Positions 25,941 to 34,797 of a DNA stretch of 64,000 nucleotides are shown here, piece after piece. Each line of letters starts with the position of its first letter. The first letter of the stretch is position 1. The translations under genes and the position numbers were made by a program. Under the pieces are notes generated by a model. That model had not been told where the DNA came from. It saw only the letters and a list, made by a program, of their open reading frames with translations, and searched no databases. Origin of the DNA: Halobacillus yeomjeoni (GTDB lineage: Bacteria > Bacillota > Bacilli > Bacillales > Halobacillaceae); NCBI RefSeq assembly GCF_020171525.1, contig NZ_JAIVAI010000001.1, positions 744,001-808,000 of the forward strand, in the 5' to 3' direction.

Positions 25941-26327
25941 ATGATCGAAATCAAAACAACGGCCCTTACAAATGAAGATGACTTCAGTCGAGGCGTATTT
26001 GCGAAAAGAGATATTTCCAAAAGCGAGTTGATCCACGAAGCTCCTGTCATTCCATATCCGAATGAGCAGCACGATAAGATTGAAGAGACATTATTAGCGG
26101 ATTATGCCTTTCAATATGGCGAACACCATACCGCTTTCGTCTTAGGGTATGGCATGATGTTTAATCATTCATATACTCCGAACGCCAACTATAAAATCAA
26201 TTTTCAAAATGATATGTTCGAGTTTTATGCATATAAAGACATTCCAGCCGGAGAAGAAATTTTAATCAATTATAACGGCGAAGTTGAAAATGATTCCCCG
26301 TTATGGTTCGACGAAGATGAAGAATAA
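25941..26327 (+). CDS. Small SET-domain protein
   Basis: 128 residues, essentially a bare SET domain. N-terminal RGVFAKRDISKSELIHEAPV, the SAM/pseudoknot motif NHSYTPNANYKINF and EILINYNGEV near the C-terminus are all present, and the tail is acidic. SET proteins transfer methyl groups to lysines; bacterial examples have mostly unknown targets. Start at MIEIKTT (25941) behind GCAGGTG. Flanked by a regulator gene and a terminator, so monocistronic. Confidence 0.8.
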   Translation: MIEIKTTALTNEDDFSRGVFAKRDISKSELIHEAPVIPYPNEQHDKIEETLLADYAFQYGEHHTAFVLGYGMMFNHSYTPNANYKINFQNDMFEFYAYKDIPAGEEILINYNGEVENDSPLWFDEDEE

Positions 26328-26333
26328 ACAGTA

Positions 26334-26360
26334 AAAGAGCACCCTTCCCGGGTGCTCTTT
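26334..26360 (+). terminator. Terminator after the SET gene
   Basis: AAAGAGCACCC and GGGTGCTCTTT form the stem, followed by TTTTTG. Confidence 0.85.
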
Positions 26361-26395
26361 TTTTGTCTATCCGTGACTATAGAAAATTGAACATA

Positions 26396-26425
26396 AAAAA
26401 AGACTTCCCGTTAAGGAAGCCTTTT
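26396..26425 (-). terminator. Terminator after the cold-shock gene
   Basis: AAAG-A-CTTCC pairs with GGAAG-C-CTTT (one mismatch) and the minus strand continues with a T-run. Confidence 0.65.
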
Positions 26426-26434
26426 GGTTCGTAT

Positions 26435-26632
26435 TTATCTTTGAACGTTTGCTGCTTGTGGTCCACGGTTACCTTCGACGATTTCGAAAGATACAGTTTC
26501 GTTTTCTTCAAGAGTTTTGAAACCTTCGCCTTGGATTGCAGAGAAATGTACGAATACATCGTCTTGACCTTCTACTTCAATAAATCCGAAACCTTTTTCA
26601 GCGTTGAACCATTTAACATTACCTTGTAACAT
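26435..26632 (-). CDS. Cold-shock protein (CspA/CspB family)
   Basis: 65 residues, one OB-fold domain. RNP1 KGFGFIEV and RNP2 VFVHFSAI are intact. Start at [10 protein letters not shown] (26632) behind GGAGG. Single-stranded nucleic acid chaperone, important in cold and general growth. The promoter lies about 130 bp upstream, giving a long leader as is usual for csp genes. Confidence 0.95.
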   Translation of the reverse strand: MLQGNVKWFNAEKGFGFIEVEGQDDVFVHFSAIQGEGFKTLEENETVSFEIVEGNRGPQAANVQR

Positions 26633-26763
26633 GTTGTTACCTCCTGCGTGGAACTCATTCCACATGATATTACTATTTTTGCTCTGCATATTCATTCAAG
26701 ACAAAAGTCACTTACTCGTTCCTTCTTCTTTCATTCCTAAACGAACAAGAATAATTAATTACA

Positions 26764-26792
26764 ACTCTACATCCTTTATTTGGCAAAGTCAA
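26764..26792 (-). promoter_or_regulatory. Promoter and long leader of the csp gene
   Basis: Minus strand: TTGACT (26787-26792), 17 bases, TAGAGT (26764-26769). It predicts a 5' untranslated region of about 125 bases, typical of thermosensing csp leaders; I could not define its fold by eye. The rest of 26633-26990 has no other gene. Confidence 0.5.
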
Positions 26793-26990
26793 CCCTACAA
26801 AGAATTTTTTTCAAGCTCAGCAATTTTTGTTATATCTCTCTAAAATCTATTGTGTTTATTGATCTTTCCCATACCAACCCTTCTATTGTTGTATGGTTTT
26901 AAATTACCTTTATATGACATATATAGATTATTTTAGTTTATGGCGGGTATTGAATAAGTGAGAGACTTATTCAAAGGAGGATTTTTATCT

Positions 26991-27566
26991 ATGGAAAAGA
27001 AAATTATTGGCGGAGTTTTTTCTCATGTAGGAGACACAGAAAGAGCTATTCAGCAATTGAAAGAACAAGGCTTTGAAGCGAAAGACATCTCAGTTTTTGC
27101 GAAAGATAAAAACAAGGTGAATGTGATTGAAGATGAAACAGGTACCCAAGTTACATCCAATAAAGGTGGGAGAGGAAAAAATTCCGGTAAAGGGGCAGGT
27201 CTTGGAGCGGCGTCAGGCGGAGTCCTGGGCGGCCTTACAGGATTAGTTACAGGCCTTGGATTACTGACGATCCCTGGAATCGGTCAACTGGCAGCTGCCG
27301 GCCCTCTTGCAGCGACCCTAACTGGTGCTGGAGTCGGAGCTGGTGGCGGAGGAATAGTCGGTGCCCTTGTAGGTGCAGGGATGTCTGAGGAAGACGCTAA
27401 ACAGTATGAAAAATATTTGAAAGACGGGAAAACCATCGTAATTGTAGAAACGGATCAAAAACATGAAGATAAAGTGTACCGTACATTCTTATCGAACAAA
27501 ACCGAAAATGAAAATATGTATCCTCGGGAGGCTGTCCAGGAAGAAACAAGCTCCCATCGAAGATAA
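26991..27566 (+). CDS. YflT/GSP17M-like general stress protein
   Basis: 191 residues. N-terminal IIGGVFSHVGDTERAIQQLK resembles the alpha-beta domain of Bacillus general stress protein 17M. The middle is glycine-rich and hydrophobic (about 65-135, GLGAASGGVLGGLTG and LTGAGVGAGGGGIVGA), a glycine-zipper-like membrane hairpin. ATG at 26991 follows AAAGGAGG. GGGTAT at 26945-26950 resembles a sigma B -10, but no good -35 accompanies it. Predicted stress protein; function unknown. Confidence 0.65.
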   Translation: MEKKIIGGVFSHVGDTERAIQQLKEQGFEAKDISVFAKDKNKVNVIEDETGTQVTSNKGGRGKNSGKGAGLGAASGGVLGGLTGLVTGLGLLTIPGIGQLAAAGPLAATLTGAGVGAGGGGIVGALVGAGMSEEDAKQYEKYLKDGKTIVIVETDQKHEDKVYRTFLSNKTENENMYPREAVQEETSSHRR

Positions 27567-27574
27567 TAGGAATT

Positions 27575-27610
27575 AAAAAGTGAGGTGCTTTCTATCGCAT
27601 CTCACTTTTT
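27575..27610. terminator. Terminator after the stress gene
   Basis: AAAAAGTGAGGTGC pairs with GCATCTCACTTTTT (one bulge), followed by T-rich sequence. Confidence 0.8.
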
Positions 27611-27713
27611 ATTTTTCACCATACATTCCATCCGCTCTCTCCCACGCAGGTAATCTCGGGACTCTACACTGATTTAAAGCCAAGTTCACAGATCTTGTTT
27701 TGCATTCCCATTT

Positions 27714-28079
27714 CTATGAATTCTCTTCGATCATCTCAACACGATTACCGAATGGATCTCTGAATTCAAAGCGCTCGAAGCCTGAAATAGGTACAGATTC
27801 GTAGATTTCAATGTCATTTTCCTCAAGTACTTCTCTCCAATATGTAATATCATTGACCTGATAAGCGACATGAGCTTTCGTTTTCAAACGATCGAAATCA
27901 TCTTCTGTCCCCACATGAACGTCGCGATCCCCTACATTCAACCAGAAGCCACCTCGGCCTTTCAGCACGTCAGGCTTTTCCACTTCTTCCAAACCTAAAA
28001 GATCACAGTAAAATTTCTTCCCTTCTTCTTCAGCACCCTTAGGAATTGTAATTTGAACATGATGGACTCCTTTGATCAT
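27714..28079 (-). CDS. VOC-family protein (glyoxalase/bleomycin resistance-like)
   Basis: 121 residues, two beta-alpha-beta-beta-beta units: IKGVHHVQITIPKGAEEEGK at the start and FEFRDPFGNRVEMIE at the end. His6/7 and the final Glu are candidate metal ligands. Substrate unknown. ATG at 28079 follows GGAGGG. Confidence 0.7.
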   Translation of the reverse strand: MIKGVHHVQITIPKGAEEEGKKFYCDLLGLEEVEKPDVLKGRGGFWLNVGDRDVHVGTEDDFDRLKTKAHVAYQVNDITYWREVLEENDIEIYESVPISGFERFEFRDPFGNRVEMIEENS

Positions 28080-28127
28080 ATGTTGAACCCTCCTTGTATT
28101 TTTCTATATAAACTCCTCTAATGCCAT

Positions 28128-28576
28128 TCATGTAAGCTTCTTATAAAAACCTGTCGCCTTACCTTCAAAGCCCCTATTTGAGTAATAAAGATGGGCATCT
28201 TTTCTTTCCGTCCGGTTTCCACTGTTCAACACGAGCATATCAGCATCTCGACTCCTGGCCCACTCTTCAGCTGCTTGCAGTAAACCTGATCCGGCCCCTG
28301 ATTCCGAAAATCTTCATCTACTACAAAAGCCACATTTCGTACGTAAGGATTGTTGCGATTGTATGGGAGACCAAGAACCATACCGACCATTCCGACTACA
28401 AGACCACTCACTTCCGCCACTTGAGTGTGATAAGTGGATGTCATCGATATGTTTTTAAATCTATGCTCCATTTCTTCTACGGTTGTCGGGTACCCGAGGT
28501 GGCCCATCAATACTGACATCGGTTCGATGTCGCGTGCTTCCGCTTCTCTTATCAGCTGCAACACCTCCCGCTGCAA
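28128..28576 (-). pseudogene. GNAT acetyltransferase with a single-base frameshift
   Basis: The first frame reads a GNAT N-terminus and core (VAEVSGLVVGMVGMVL, VRNVAFVVDEDFRNQG), then goes out of frame at a G4 run (minus strand, near 28295-28298). One additional G restores GAGSGLLQAAEEWARSRDAD and LYYSNRGFEGKATGFYKKLT to a stop at 28128. That completes the acetyl-CoA-binding QxxGxG/A motif (RNQGAGSG). Start uncertain: a TTG at 28576 or a CTG after GGGAGGTG. Disrupted gene or sequencing error. Confidence 0.7.
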
Positions 28577-28609
28577 ATATTTAAAGGTGGAAACGAGATC
28601 AAACGCTGT

Positions 28610-29296
28610 TTAAAAAGAATGAGTGATGGATGCTTCCCCTTCTTCATTGAGTTCAATGAAGTTCCCTCCGTTCACCTTAATCTTCAGAGGGTGAGTTTCA
28701 GCATGCTGCTCAGAAAAAATCCACCTTCTTCCTTGAGGTCCAAGCAACAGGAAAGCACCACTTTTGGTTTCACCTAAAAAGTTCAAAGTGTCCATTTCTA
28801 ACGGCTCTCCTTCTCTCACAGGTAAGCCCATACCTTGAAGATGCCTTCCGACTGTCAATACATCGTCTGTCGTCAAACTCATTTCACTGATATTTAACAG
28901 GCGGGTTGGATGAAAACCCTCTTTTTTGTCAACAGGCGAGAGGGACTGCCTGGCGATCAGTTCCACAATGTTCCCTCCAGGATCCGTAAAATAGAAAGCC
29001 TTGGACTTTAAAAAATCAAAGTAAACGTCATCCTCCCCCTCCTCTTTGGACAAGGATACTTTCGCCTTCGCCCATTGCTTAGCATCTTCGAATTTATTGG
29101 AAGGGAGGTTGAAAGCAAAGTGATAGAAAGGCTGGCGATTCTTTAGTGTAGAATGGAACACCATTCTGCTGGAGCCTATTTTCATCTCAAAACTATGATC
29201 ATTTTCAGATACCAATTCAAATTCAAGCTTCCTTATGTAGAAATCTTTCAGTTCATCCATGCGATTTGTGTATAGATGGACACGATCGATATGCAT
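28610..29296 (-). CDS. Two-domain VOC-family protein
   Basis: 228 residues. N-terminal half MHIDRVHLYTNRMDELKDFY to AFYFTDPGGNIVELIARQSL is a complete VOC unit; the C-terminal half (LLNISEMSLTTDDVLTVGRH, FLGETKSGAFLLLG) is a diverged second unit. Similar layouts occur in CatE-like dioxygenase relatives, but the second half lacks clear metal ligands. Function unknown. Confidence 0.65.
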   Translation of the reverse strand: MHIDRVHLYTNRMDELKDFYIRKLEFELVSENDHSFEMKIGSSRMVFHSTLKNRQPFYHFAFNLPSNKFEDAKQWAKAKVSLSKEEGEDDVYFDFLKSKAFYFTDPGGNIVELIARQSLSPVDKKEGFHPTRLLNISEMSLTTDDVLTVGRHLQGMGLPVREGEPLEMDTLNFLGETKSGAFLLLGPQGRRWIFSEQHAETHPLKIKVNGGNFIELNEEGEASITHSF

Positions 29297-29456
29297 AATG
29301 ACCCCCTCCTTTTCGTTATTTATTCAATGGGTGCCAAACTAATTAGCTCTTAGTTTGATTGCGCGCGACACCCTTCTCCAATTTGTATCTTCGAGACGAT
29401 CCTAACGCATCAGCAGTAAGCCGTCTTCATTTTTTTAATCAAAAAATCCCCTCTTT

Positions 29457-30521
29457 TCAGGAGGATAGATGCCAATCAAACCAGCGACCATGACCATCTG
29501 TTTCCCCCATCACTTGTGAATGTTCATGCCCTTCTATTATTGAATCCACGTGCAGTTTCCGGTCATGAATATTGTTATACACATGAAAAATATCTCTTCT
29601 CCTGCCAATCTCCTGAATCGTTTTTAACAGCTTTTCTTTGACGAATTCAGGCATTTGATTTGCCACATGGGTATGGTAAATGCACAGTACACTTCCTTCC
29701 GGCGCATGACTCGCTTCTTCTTTTAGCAATGCCAGACCATCGCCTTCCAACAGTCTCGGCGAATGTTTCTTGAATTGGTCCACAGCTTGCTCAAACAGAA
29801 CTCTCCGCTCCTCGTGTTCAGGCCAGATTAAAGCTTTTAACCATAGGCATTGTTCGGGATCCATCAAATCACTGATGTGTAAGTCGATCCCGACTCGAGA
29901 AGCCACTGGTGGACTTCCTTTCCTGAAGTGAGGCCTGGAACCGCGCCGGACCTCCGAGGCCAGATGGACGGGTGAATGTGGGTTCCCATAGGATTGCCCG
30001 TCCCCATATGAATAGCAATAGTGATCCCATAGCATTTGAAGTCCGGCGCTCGATCCGATTTCAATCATAGATAATGGAGCTCCCGTCTGCTCATGAATGT
30101 GACAAAACACTGGATAAAGGTAAGCGCACCTTCTGACTTCATTGGTCTGTACACGTTTTGTCTTCAGCAGGTTCTGAATCTCATTTTCATATTGCCGGCA
30201 AAAATCTTTGAAATGGGGAAAAGCGTCTTCTTCCTGTAAAGGACTTTCAACGAGGCTTTTATAATACCTCCTCAATGGATGGTGCGAATTATGTAATAAA
30301 TAATGGACCGCGCCGAAGAGCAAATTCGGAACAGGCTGACCTTCTTTGGCGTTGGAGCATAATTCCAGCAGATCAGGATCTGAACCAACTTCCATCGATA
30401 GAGCTTTATATAACGGACTGGAACCATCACATTCCAGTCGCGCAAATTCAATGAAACGATTCGATAAGGCTGCTTCCATCTCCCACCCTTCCTCCCGCAA
30501 ATAAGTTTTCAAATCTTGCAT
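29457..30521 (-). CDS. DUF2332-family protein
   Basis: 354 residues. GAVHYLLHNSHHPLRRYY, EVRRCAYLYPVFCHI and MIEIGSSAGLQMLWDHYCYS are typical of DUF2332; the MIEIGSSAGLQ stretch looks like the SAM-binding loop of a Rossmann methyltransferase. VLCIYHTHVANQMP follows. The ATG overlaps the stop of the upstream SGNH hydrolase (TAATG), so the two are coupled. Methyltransferase-like fold inferred; substrate unknown. Confidence 0.7.
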   Translation of the reverse strand: MQDLKTYLREEGWEMEAALSNRFIEFARLECDGSSPLYKALSMEVGSDPDLLELCSNAKEGQPVPNLLFGAVHYLLHNSHHPLRRYYKSLVESPLQEEDAFPHFKDFCRQYENEIQNLLKTKRVQTNEVRRCAYLYPVFCHIHEQTGAPLSMIEIGSSAGLQMLWDHYCYSYGDGQSYGNPHSPVHLASEVRRGSRPHFRKGSPPVASRVGIDLHISDLMDPEQCLWLKALIWPEHEERRVLFEQAVDQFKKHSPRLLEGDGLALLKEEASHAPEGSVLCIYHTHVANQMPEFVKEKLLKTIQEIGRRRDIFHVYNNIHDRKLHVDSIIEGHEHSQVMGETDGHGRWFDWHLSS

Positions 30522-31102
30522 TAGAGTTGAATATCAGAATCAAGATCGATGCTTTGGAGTTTATCAACAATCATTGGAACCAGTACGTTATAGCCCTTTT
30601 CACCGAAATGAAGCCCATCATTGAGTGAGCCGTGAAGAATCTCTTTGTAGTCATTCATAGAAATCATTTCCGAAAAAAGATCGATACAGTCGCTCCCTGT
30701 TTCTTTTGACACTTCCTTCACTGCTCTCCCGTAGATTTCCAATTCATCATTCGTCCTTGCCACTTGCATATCTTCGTCAACAGGAGGAGGAGTGATCAAT
30801 ATTGATTTTGCCGGTTGGAGTCTCCGGACGATTTCTATGAGGTTGGCTTTATATGTATCGAGGTCTACCATTTTATGAAAGGCTGCATCGTTGCTGCCGA
30901 ATAGAACGGTGACGACATCCGGGTCATGCTGTTGGACATCTTCTATGCGCTGAAGTGCATCACATGTATCTCCGCCTGACTTCCCTTCATTGAAAACTTC
31001 GAACGTTTCTAGCTGTTCAGCAAGTTTCGTCGTGAGCATGGATGTTGAAAACCCTTCTCTCCTCGCGGTAATACTGTCACCGAAACAGACTAAACGTGCC
31101 AC
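30521..31102 (-). CDS. SGNH/GDSL hydrolase
   Basis: 193 residues. Block I FGDSITARREGF (Ser nucleophile), block II Gly in GKSGGDT, block III VLFGSNDA (Asn), and the C-terminal DGLHFGEKGY (Asp/His) are all present. No signal peptide, so a cytoplasmic esterase or lipase-like enzyme. Coupled to the DUF2332 gene downstream. Confidence 0.85.
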   Translation of the reverse strand: MARLVCFGDSITARREGFSTSMLTTKLAEQLETFEVFNEGKSGGDTCDALQRIEDVQQHDPDVVTVLFGSNDAAFHKMVDLDTYKANLIEIVRRLQPAKSILITPPPVDEDMQVARTNDELEIYGRAVKEVSKETGSDCIDLFSEMISMNDYKEILHGSLNDGLHFGEKGYNVLVPMIVDKLQSIDLDSDIQL

Positions 31103-31187
31103 TGTACCCCTCCTTTACCATTTTATTCTAGTATAAGTATTTCAAAGTTTTTACGGTTTCACAATCAAACCGCTCTTTTTAGTAAAA

Positions 31188-31221
31188 AAGAACCCTCTTC
31201 CGAAATGAAATGAGGGTTCTT
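31188..31221 (-). terminator. Terminator after the WYL-like gene
   Basis: AAGAACCCTC and GAGGGTTCTT pair over a 14-base loop; the minus strand continues with a T-run. Confidence 0.75.
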
Positions 31222-31241
31222 GGGCTTAATCTGACTTATGA

Positions 31242-31466
31242 TCATGCTCCTATATTCCGTCCACGTTTTTGAACAGGTAAAACAGACAGAACGTTTTCCT
31301 TTAAGAAACTTCTGACTTGGCGTTTTGAAAAACAATAAGCGAGGATGTGACTATTCCGTACTTCTATGATGCGCACCGTCCTTTGTGAAAGTTCCCCCTG
31401 TTTCGTCACATAGATCATTTCTAGTTTTATCTTTTCTTCCATGGACCGTTTATATAGTGTTTCCAT
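31242..31466 (-). CDS. Small WYL-like protein behind a LexA box
   Basis: 74 residues. IKLEMIYVTKQGELSQRTVR and HILAYCFSKRQVRSFLKENV resemble the core of a WYL domain (ligand- or nucleic-acid-sensing, Sm-like fold) without any HTH. ATG at 31466 is preferred to the GTG at 31472, since GAGGTG lies 7 bases before it. A LexA box at 31486-31499 sits between promoter and gene, so SOS induction is expected. Monocistronic. Role unknown. Confidence 0.65.
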   Translation of the reverse strand: METLYKRSMEEKIKLEMIYVTKQGELSQRTVRIIEVRNSHILAYCFSKRQVRSFLKENVLSVLPVQKRGRNIGA

Positions 31467-31485
31467 TTCCACTCACCTCTTATCA

Positions 31486-31499
31486 CGAACATTTGTTCT
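31486..31499. promoter_or_regulatory. LexA box upstream of the WYL-like gene
   Basis: CGAACATTTGTTCT matches CGAAC-N4-GTTCG except the last base. It lies 20 bases from the ATG and a few bases downstream of a likely -10 (TATAAT on the minus strand, just upstream), a position that blocks transcription. Confidence 0.75.
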
Positions 31500-31580
31500 T
31501 ATTTTTATTATATGAAAGAAGAGGTCGTTTGTATACTGACAATATGTAGGAATGAATTCTATTATATTTCACACGAAAAA

Positions 31581-31609
31581 AACCTCCGTCAGCATCCGCT
31601 GCGGAGGTT
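31581..31609 (-). terminator. Terminator of glnRA
   Basis: AACCTCCG and CGGAGGTT pair around a 13-base loop after the glnA stop, and the minus strand then has TTTTTT. Confidence 0.85.
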
Positions 31610-31617
31610 TAGTGAAA

Positions 31618-32949
31618 TCAATACATTTGTAAATACTGTTCGCGCTCCCAAGGGTGCACTTGAGTACGGAACATATCCCATTCGATTTCCTTCGCTTCAA
31701 TGAAGTGTTCAAACAGGTGCTCACCTAGAGCTTCGACCATGATCGGATCTTGCTGAAGCTCTACCAATGCATCGTAAAGAGTCGCCGGAAGGTCTTTGAC
31801 CCCGTGAGCTTCACGTTCTTTTTTGTCCATGACATAGATGTTGCGGTCCACTGGAGTAGGTGCCTGCAATTTATTTTCAACACCATCAAGGCCTGCTGCC
31901 AGAAGTACAGCCATTGCTAGATAAGGGTTGGCAGAAGGATCGACGCTCCGGACTTCAATACGTGTACTTAAACCACGTGACGTCGGTACACGAACGAGTG
32001 GGCTGCGGTTACGTCCGGACCAAGCAACGTAACAAGGAGCTTCGTACCCCGGTACCAAACGCTTATAGGAGTTTACTGTAGGGTTGGTAATGGCAGTGAA
32101 ATTTGTAGCATGCTTAATGATTCCTGCCGTAAATTGATATGCAACCTCAGATAGTTCCTTGTCTCCTTTTTCATCATAAAAAGCGTTTCCATTTTCATTA
32201 AATAAAGACATGTTCGCGTGCATTCCAGAACCGTTCACACCAAAAAGAGGCTTCGGCATGAATGTTGCATGAAGACCATGCTTTCGAGCAATCGTTTTAA
32301 CAACAAGCTTAAATGTTTGAATGTCATCACAATGCTTCACCGCATCAGAATATTTGAAGTCGATTTCATGTTGACCTGGCGCCACTTCATGGTGGGAAGC
32401 TTCAATTTCAAAGCCCATTTCTTCAAGTTCAAGCACGATATCGCGGCGGCAGTTTTCACCAAGATCGGTTGGTGCAAGGTCGAAATATCCGCCTTTATCA
32501 TTCAATTCCATAGTAGGTTCGCCTTTTTCATCCAATTTGAACAGGAAGAATTCCGGTTCTGTACCAATGTTGAAAGCAGAAAAACCAAGTTTCTCCATTT
32601 TCTTCAGGTTTCGTTTCAGATTATAACGAGGGCAGCCTTCAAATGGAGTCTTGTCTGGGTTGTAAATATCACAGATGAAGCGAGCCACCTTCCCTTTTTC
32701 AGAAGTCCATGGGAATACTACAAACGTATCGATATCCGGAACCAAATACATGTCAGATTCCTCAATACGTACAAATCCTTCGATGGATGAACCATCGAAC
32801 ATCATCATCCCTTCAAGCGCTTTGTCCAGCTGGCTTAAAGGAATTTCTACATTTTTAATCGTCCCCAACATATCTGTGAATTGCAAACGGATAAATTTTA
32901 CGTTTTCCTCTTCAATCTTTTTATAAATCTCTTTTTTCGTTAAACCCAT
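31618..32949 (-). CDS. glnA: Glutamine synthetase (GSI-alpha)
   Basis: 443 residues, the short GSI-alpha type without the adenylylation insert. [40 protein letters not shown] and NRSPLVRVP are catalytic and metal-binding motifs. Makes glutamine from glutamate, ammonia and ATP; in this group the feedback-inhibited enzyme also controls GlnR/TnrA. Start at MGLTKKEI (32949) behind AGAGGAG. Second gene of glnRA, 24 bp after glnR. Confidence 0.95.
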   Translation of the reverse strand: MGLTKKEIYKKIEEENVKFIRLQFTDMLGTIKNVEIPLSQLDKALEGMMMFDGSSIEGFVRIEESDMYLVPDIDTFVVFPWTSEKGKVARFICDIYNPDKTPFEGCPRYNLKRNLKKMEKLGFSAFNIGTEPEFFLFKLDEKGEPTMELNDKGGYFDLAPTDLGENCRRDIVLELEEMGFEIEASHHEVAPGQHEIDFKYSDAVKHCDDIQTFKLVVKTIARKHGLHATFMPKPLFGVNGSGMHANMSLFNENGNAFYDEKGDKELSEVAYQFTAGIIKHATNFTAITNPTVNSYKRLVPGYEAPCYVAWSGRNRSPLVRVPTSRGLSTRIEVRSVDPSANPYLAMAVLLAAGLDGVENKLQAPTPVDRNIYVMDKKEREAHGVKDLPATLYDALVELQQDPIMVEALGEHLFEHFIEAKEIEWDMFRTQVHPWEREQYLQMY

Positions 32950-32973
32950 TCCACTTTCTCCTCTCAACATGAT

Positions 32974-33378
32974 TTAATGGAAAAATCGAGATAATTCTCC
33001 CTGTCTGATTCCTAATTTCTTGTGATTTCCCGCGGTGAAAAGTTCTTGTTGCAGCATCCGACGAAGTTCTTTCTCAGATAGTTCTTTGTGAACCTCCTTG
33101 ACACGACCTTCGTCAAACGTTTCATTCTCCGGCTGATCCTTCATCTTGAGGACTTGTTTAATCCCCGCCATATTGACGCCTTGTTCGATAAGATCTTTGA
33201 TTTCCAAAAGCTTATCGACGTCATTGAAGGAAAATAAACGGCGGTTCCCTTCAGAACGAGCAGGATTAACAAGTTCATGCTGCTCATAATAACGGATCTG
33301 CCGAGCTGTAAGATCGGTTAATGATTGAACAATCCCCATCGGGAATAATGGCATAGAACGACGAATCTCATCACTCAT
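32974..33378 (-). CDS. glnR: GlnR, MerR-family nitrogen regulator
   Basis: 134 residues. Mer[44 protein letters not shown]. The C-terminal tail ([11 protein letters not shown]) is the segment that senses feedback-inhibited GlnA in B. subtilis. Start at MSDEIRRS behind GGAGGAGG. Represses its own operon through the site at 33447. Confidence 0.95.
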   Translation of the reverse strand: MSDEIRRSMPLFPMGIVQSLTDLTARQIRYYEQHELVNPARSEGNRRLFSFNDVDKLLEIKDLIEQGVNMAGIKQVLKMKDQPENETFDEGRVKEVHKELSEKELRRMLQQELFTAGNHKKLGIRQGELSRFFH

Positions 33379-33414
33379 CGATGTGCCTCCTCCCCATAAG
33401 AAATGATACTTTAT

Positions 33415-33463
33415 ATTATACGTCAAGCAGGAAATATGTCAACGAATGTAAGGAAAGTTTACA
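33415..33463 (-). promoter_or_regulatory. glnRA promoter with GlnR/TnrA site
   Basis: Promoter on the minus strand: TTGACA (33437-33442), 16 bases, TATAAT (33415-33420). At 33447-33463, just upstream of the -35, is TGTAAACTTTCCTTACA (minus strand), a perfect match to TGTNA-N7-TNACA. Confidence 0.9.
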
Positions 33464-33518
33464 TAAAAGGCGAATGCCTACAGTGTGGCTATAATCGGGG
33501 GAAAATCCCTCAACAGGA

Positions 33519-34781
33519 TTACCCCTTTACGGTTTTCAACTTAACGACTTCTTCCTTTACGAGGCGCTCTACCGCTTGAGTGACAGCAATCTTGACATGC
33601 GCGTAAGTAAGCCCACCCTGAACAAAAGCCGTATAGGGTGGACGGATCGGTCCATCCGCTGTCAACTCAAGGCTCGCACCTTGAATGAATGTGCCTGCTG
33701 CCATGATGACATCATCGTCATAACCAGGCATAGGGCTCGGCTGCGGCAGGACGTGGGAATTGACAGGCGAGGCTTGTTGGATCGATTGACAAAAACGAAC
33801 CATTTGATCAGCCGTTTCAAAATTGACGGATTGGATCAGATCCGTCCGCTTCGCGTCATAAGCCGGATTGGTGTTGAAGCCAAGAGAATCAAGGAACTTC
33901 GCTGTGAAAATGGCACCTTTCATCGCTTCTCCGACAACGTGAGGGGCCAGGAAAATCCCCTGGTACATCTCCTGCAGACTGTTCAAGCTCGCTCCTGTTT
34001 CCTTACCGAGGCCAGGAGCAGTCAAACGGTAACCGCAAAGCTCAATCAAATCTTCCCGCCCTGCAATATATCCTCCCATACGGGCAATTCCTCCGCCGGG
34101 ATTTTTAATCAAGGAGCCTGCGATCAAATCTGCCCCCACTTCAAGCGGTTCACTTGTTTCCACGAATTCTCCGTAGCAGTTATCGACAAATACGATGACA
34201 TCCTTCTTCACGTCACGAACCTTTTGAATCATCTTCTCAATTTCATCGATTGTGAAGGATGGGCGGTCTTCATACCCTTTCGACCTCTGAATCGCGACGA
34301 CTTTTGTCTTCTCGTTTATCGATTGTTCAATGGCTTGGACATCAAAATCTCCTTCAGTCGTCAAAGGGACAGCTCGGTAACTCACTCCGAAATCCTTCAA
34401 TGAGCCCGTATCTTTTTTTCCTTCTTTTCCGATGACATCATGTAACGTGTCATAAGGCTCCCCTGTGATATACAGTAGTTCATCCCCTGGACGTAACACA
34501 CCGAACAAAGCGGTCGTAATCGCGTGTGTACCAGAAATGAGCTGTGGCCTGACCAGCGCATCTTCAGCTGAAAAAATTTCAGCATATAAACGCTCCAGCG
34601 TGTCCCTACCAAAATCGTCATACCCATAACCGGTCGTCGGATTAAAATGGGAATCACTCACACGAAGCTGCTGAAAGGCACGGAGAACCTTTTCCTGATT
34701 CGTTTCCACGATGCGGTTCACTTCTATATGCTTAGGTGCAATGTGTTCTTCCGTTTGTTGTTTCAATGTTTGTATATCCAT
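33519..34781 (-). CDS. ynbB: YnbB, PLP-dependent Cys/Met metabolism-like enzyme
   Basis: 420 residues. HFNPTTGYGYDDFGRDTLER, QLISGTHAITTALFGVLRPG, DNCYGEFVE and the PLP-lysine region GADLIAGSLIKNPGGGIA mark the methionine gamma-lyase/aluminium-resistance family (YnbB). The true reaction is not established. Start at MDIQTLKQ (34781). Lies between hflX and glnR as in B. subtilis. Confidence 0.85.
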   Translation of the reverse strand: MDIQTLKQQTEEHIAPKHIEVNRIVETNQEKVLRAFQQLRVSDSHFNPTTGYGYDDFGRDTLERLYAEIFSAEDALVRPQLISGTHAITTALFGVLRPGDELLYITGEPYDTLHDVIGKEGKKDTGSLKDFGVSYRAVPLTTEGDFDVQAIEQSINEKTKVVAIQRSKGYEDRPSFTIDEIEKMIQKVRDVKKDVIVFVDNCYGEFVETSEPLEVGADLIAGSLIKNPGGGIARMGGYIAGREDLIELCGYRLTAPGLGKETGASLNSLQEMYQGIFLAPHVVGEAMKGAIFTAKFLDSLGFNTNPAYDAKRTDLIQSVNFETADQMVRFCQSIQQASPVNSHVLPQPSPMPGYDDDVIMAAGTFIQGASLELTADGPIRPPYTAFVQGGLTYAHVKIAVTQAVERLVKEEVVKLKTVKG

Positions 34782-34797
34782 GCTGTTGTTCCTACCT

